Shown piece after piece: positions 60,031-64,000 of a DNA stretch of 64,000 nucleotides (position 1 is the first letter of the stretch; every line of letters starts with the position of its first letter). Below the pieces are notes generated by a model. It did not search any database. It saw only the letters and a list, made by a program, of their open reading frames with translations, and was not told the origin of the DNA. The translations under genes were made by a program, and so were the position numbers. Origin of the DNA: Agelaius tricolor (Eukaryota; Chordata; Aves; Passeriformes; Icteridae); the NCBI GenBank assembly GCA_023055355.1, contig JALJCS010000035.1:4092001-4156000 (forward strand). The letters run 5' to 3'.

Positions 60031-60480
60031 GACCATCCTGGAGCAGCTCTTTAAGGGTAAAACCATCCTGGAGCAGCTCTTCAAGAGTAAAACCAGCCCT
60101 GAGCAGCTCTTCAAGGATGAAACCAGCCCTGAGCAGCTCTTCAAGAGTAAAACCAGCCCTGAGCAGATTTTTCTGGGCAAAACCAGCCCTGAGCAGCTCT
60201 GCCAGGGTAAAATCAGCCCTGAGAATCTTTTCCAGGGTAAAACCAGCCCTGAGAATCTTCTCCAGGGTAAAACCAGCCTTGAGCAGCTCTTTAAGGGTAA
60301 AACCATCCTGGAGCAGCTCTTTAAGAGTAAAACCAGCCCTGAGCAGCTCTGCCATGGTAAAACCAGCTCTAAGAATCTTTTCCAGGGTAAAACCAGCTCT
60401 GAGAATCTTTTCCAGGGCAAAACCAGCCCTGAGCAGCTCTGCCAGGGTAAACTCAGCCCTGAGCAGCTCTGCCCCATCCA
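60031..60480. repeat. 30-bp minisatellite, 15 copies without indels
   Basis: Fifteen units, each exactly 30 bp, follow the pattern AACCAGCCCTGAGCAGCTCT plus TTAAGGGTAA, with variants such as GAGAATCTTTTCCAGGG. Unit types recur in order (units 1-2 and 9-10 alike, units 7-8 and 12-13 alike), so blocks of several units were duplicated. Frames stay open on both strands because 30 is divisible by three. Confidence 0.97.
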
Positions 60481-61448
60481 CACCCAGGCCTGGAGGTGCT
60501 CCCAGGGATGCTGCAAACCCTGATTTGGATTTGCACTTTATGAAACCACCCCAAAGATGCTTTTGGAGCCACAGGAGCTGGGGGAGGCTTTAAGAGGCAT
60601 TTTGGCCAAGGCCTGGGTGCCACATTCCAGGGTGGGAGGGGGACAGAGCGAGGCCACCCCTGAGCCCCCTGCCCAGGCTGCCTGAATAATTCATAAACCC
60701 CAGGAGTGAGAGCTCCATCCCAGCAGCTCCAGGCTCCAATCCCAGCCTTTCCTGGGAAGGGCTGATCCAAATCCAGCCTCCATCCCAGGATCCACAGAGC
60801 CTGGGCAGGCTGGGGGCTGCCTCAGAGCTCCCAGCAAGCAGGAAAACAGCTATTAGGCTTTTTGAAGCCTTCTGAAGGGAATTAAAATGGAATTAAGTGG
60901 CTTGCTTCAGCTTAGTCAGTACAAATAAACCTTCAGCTGTTGGATTAGCAATGCCAGAGCAGGAGCAGTGGCTGCTGGAATTTTTTTCTTTCCATTTTTT
61001 CCCTCCTTTTTTATTTTTTTTTCTCCTCTCTTTTTAATTTCATTCTTGTCATTCAGGGCAACAGAGTGTCAAAGCAGGCTGGATTTTCTCCAAGCAAGCT
61101 CAGCCTTTGCAGCCACGGTGCTGCTGCTGTCATCCCTCGTGGAAATAAAGGAAGAAGCAAAACCAACCACCCCAAAACCTTAATCCCAATTCACACTGGT
61201 GCCTTTCACCCCCACAACAGCCCAATGCCAATCTCATTTTTCATGTGTTGGAGAATACTTGGGAAATAAATGAGCAGTTTGCTCTGAAATCCAGAGCAGG
61301 GCTGGCACAAAGGCACTCAGGGTGATCCATCCCTTCCCTGAAATACTGAATTAGTGTGAGGAGCATTCATTTCTTCAGGTACATGACAGCCAGCTTGGGC
61401 CTCAGTTTCCCCTACTGCAAAATCCCACTGCTGATTCCTCCAGTGCAT
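60481..61448. other. Unique intergenic sequence
   Basis: No gene was recognised. A T-rich run with TTTTTTTATT words lies around 60978-61040. Confidence 0.5.
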
Positions 61449-62960
61449 GGATGCACAGAATCATTTAGGCTGGAAAAAACCTTTAAAATCAAATGTAACC
61501 TTTAAAATCAAGTGTAACCTTTAACTCAGCACTGCAGGACTGGATATCAACTTGTAACTGTGCTTATTTATATAAATACAGATATTTAGAGAGATATAGA
61601 TATAGATATAGGTATATAGATATATAGATATATAGATATAGATATATAGATATAATCATGGATGCACAGAATCATTCAGGCTGGAAAAGACCTTTAAAAT
61701 AAAGTGTAACCCTTAAAATCAAGTATAACCTTTAACCCAGCACTGCAGGACTGGATATCAACTTGTAACTGTGCTTATTTATATAAATACAGATATATAG
61801 AGGGATAAAGATATATAGATATAGATATATAGATATAATCATGGATGCACAGAATCATTTAGGCTGGAAAAGAACTTTAAAATCAAGTGTAATCTTTAAA
61901 ATCAAGTGTAACCATTAACCCAACACTGCATGAGTAGATATCAACTTGTAACTCTTCTTATTTATATAAATAGATATAGACATATAGAGATATAGATAAG
62001 ATATAGATATATAGATATAGATTTAATCATGGAAGCAGAGGTTGGAAAAGACCTTTAAAATCAAGTGTAACCTTTAAAATCAGGTGCAACCATTAACCCA
62101 GCACTGCATAACTGGATATCAGCTTGCAACTGTGCTAATTTATATAAATACAGATATATAGAGAGATATAGATAGATGATATAGATAGAGATGATATAGA
62201 TATAAAGATATAGATTTAATCATGGAAGTAGAGAATCATTTACATTGGGAAAGACCTTTAAAATCAAGTGTAACCTTTAAAATCAAGTGTAACCATTAAT
62301 CCAGCACTGCATGAATGGATATCAACGTGGAACTATGTTTATTTATATAAATACAGATACATAGAGAGAGATAGAGAGATAGAGAGATAGAGAGAGAGAT
62401 GATAGATAGATAGATAGATAGATAGATATAGATACAGGTATAGATGATCTAGATATAGATAGATATAAAGATATAGATTTAATCATGGAAGCAGAGAATC
62501 ATTTAGGTTGGGAAAGACCTTTAAAATCAAGTGTAACCTTTAAAATCAAGTGTAACCAATAACCCAGCACTGCATGACTGGATATAAACTTGAAACTCTG
62601 CTTATTTATATAAATACAGATATTTAGACAGATATAGATAGATAGATATAGATATATAGATATAAATAGATTAGATATAGATAGATATATATAGACATAT
62701 AGATAGATATAGATTTAATCATGGAAGCAGAGAATCATTTAGGTTGGGAAGGACCTTTAAGATTATTGAGTGCAACTGTTAACCCAGCACTGCAGGATTG
62801 GATATCAGCTTGCAAATGTATTTGATTTATATAGAAATGTGTATAATTATGGAAGCACAGAAAAGTTATGGTAGGGAAGGACCTTAAAGATCATGGAGTC
62901 CAACTGCTAACCCAGCACTGCAGGATTGGTATCAGCTTGCAAAGCTGTCTGAGTATCTAT
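61449..62960. repeat. Tandem array of CR1 terminus plus GATA microsatellite
   Basis: Seven to eight units of roughly 180-265 bp each begin with a minus-strand CR1 terminus (AGAATCATTTAGGCTGGAAA, GACCTTTAAAATCAAGTGTA, ACCCAGCACTGCA). Each then passes through TTATTTATATAAATACAGAT into a GATA/GATATA run. Starts lie near 61457, 61667, 61850, 62036, 62230, 62494, 62728 and 62858. Unit lengths differ mainly in the GATA portion. Confidence 0.92.
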
Positions 62961-63291
62961 AAATGCACACACACACATTAATGCTATTTAAAGTAGGGAA
63001 AATGTGAATTTCTGGTATGTTGGAGGACAGACACACTCAGAAGGGGTCACAGCATTGCAGCCTGGAGCTGCATTTGCTGAGTTGAGCCAAGCAGGAGGCA
63101 GGACAAACAGCCAGGAGAGTGGATTGAGGCTGCAGTGGGTGCTGGATCCAGTGGGATCCTGTGAGCCCCAGGGTTTTCCATCATTCCACCTGGGCTGGCT
63201 GCTTCATTTGGGCTCTCTTCACGTGCAGGGCACCAGCTGGGCCCACTTAAGCTGGGTTTTTGTGGTTTCCTATTGTATTTGCAGGGCCCCC

Positions 63292-63691
63292 TGTGGCAGG
63301 GAGGAATGATGAATCTGACTCCATGTTCTCAGAAGGCTAATTCATTATTTTATGATACTATATTATATCAAAGAATACTATACTAAACTATACTAAAGAA
63401 TACAGAAAGGATACTTACAGAAGGCTAAAAAGATAATAATGAAAACTCCTGACTCTCTCTAGAGTCCTGACACAGCTTGGCCCTGATTGGGCAAAGAGTG
63501 AAAACAACTCCCAGCAGAATCCAATGAAACAATCACCTGTGGGTAAACAATCTCCAAACACATTCCACATGAGCACAACACAGGAGAAGCAAATGAGATC
63601 AGAATTGTTTTCCTTTTTCTCTGAGGCCTCTCAGCTTCCCAGGAGAAAAATCCTGGGAGAAGGGATTTTTCCAGAGAATGTGAATGCCACA
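63292..63691 (-). mobile_element. Solo LTR, group D (best copy)
   Basis: On the minus strand it starts TGTGGCATTC and ends CCTGCCACA, giving a TGTGGCA/TGCCACA terminal repeat over 400 bp. TAGTATAG and ATAAAATAATGAAT motifs lie in the AT-rich 3' third. Flanks do not show a duplication. Confidence 0.85.
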
Positions 63692-63851
63692 GTTTCCCTG
63701 AGAGGGTTTTGAGCAGAGCTTTGAAGCCCAGCAGCACAGGTAAAGCCCGTGGTGCTGATCAGGTTTATCCTCCTCCCATCCCCTGCCAGCCTCACCAGGG
63801 AGCCAAACCCACCCCCAGAACAGCCCTGCTGACCCTCCCTGCTTCTGGGGA

Positions 63852-64000
63852 TGTCAGAACCCAGGAGATTGCTCTGGCTGCCCTGGAGGGCTCCAGACCC
63901 TGGCAGGGGGCTCAGAGACCTTGGCACGGGGTCAAAACCACCTCTGCCTTTGATTTTAGCCCATGGAAACAATTCCCAACCTTGTGTGAAGAGTTACAAG
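63852..64000 (+). mobile_element. Solo LTR, group A (copy 5, cut by window end)
   Basis: It starts TGTCAGAACCCAGG and follows group A copy 2 (GCTCTGGCTGCCCTGGA, GGGGCTCAGAGACC, AGCCCATGGA) to the window edge. Only about the first 150 bp are present. Confidence 0.85.

Noticed and set aside
59822..60593. Open frames of 253 and 219 codons on opposite strands
   Set aside because: Both follow the 30-bp minisatellite. The minus frame in phase with the AELLRAGF repeat has no ATG at its start. Kept only as a low-level finding.
61449..62960. CRISPR-like or direct-repeat array
   Set aside because: Units are variable-length CR1 ends with microsatellites in vertebrate DNA, with no uniform short repeats or unique spacers.

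Overview
The window is vertebrate nuclear DNA, most likely from a passerine bird. Its interspersed repeats are CR1 LINE 3' ends and many solo LTRs of the kind common in songbirds, genes are split by long introns, and the one promoter is a CpG island. No bacterial, organellar or phage features are present.

The only gene I can name is SEC14L1, on the minus strand. Three exons are visible: a GC-rich non-coding exon 1 ending at 24901, exon 2 (22910-23001) with the start codon and residues 1-21, and exon 3 (707-856) with residues 22-71. Together they encode the start of the N-terminal PRELI/MSF1 domain. The rest of the gene (CRAL-TRIO/SEC14 and GOLD regions) lies beyond the left edge. The left 25 kb is therefore SEC14L1 5' region: a 22.05-kb intron, a 1.9-kb first intron and a CpG-island promoter with GC boxes and an NRF1-type palindrome. 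A short upstream ORF appears to span the exon 1/exon 2 junction.

From 25 to 64 kb the sequence is mostly intergenic (upstream of SEC14L1; MGAT5B and the small RNA host gene SNHG20 occupy this side in human). It is packed with solo LTRs in about ten sequence groups. Several have intact termini and target-site duplications. It also holds nested CR1 copies, minisatellites (26, 30 and about 36 bp units), microsatellites and a CR1/GATA tandem array. A second CpG-rich block at 42.2-42.5 kb carries tandem ETS motifs and strand skew that reverses across it. It may be a bidirectional promoter, with a possible SNHG20-like transcript running left to about 39.6 kb. One small candidate protein-coding terminal exon (31127-31255, minus) could not be assigned to any gene.

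Almost all long open frames on either strand are by-products of low complexity or tandem repeats and are not annotated as genes. No retroviral internal (gag/pol/env) coding sequence was recognised.
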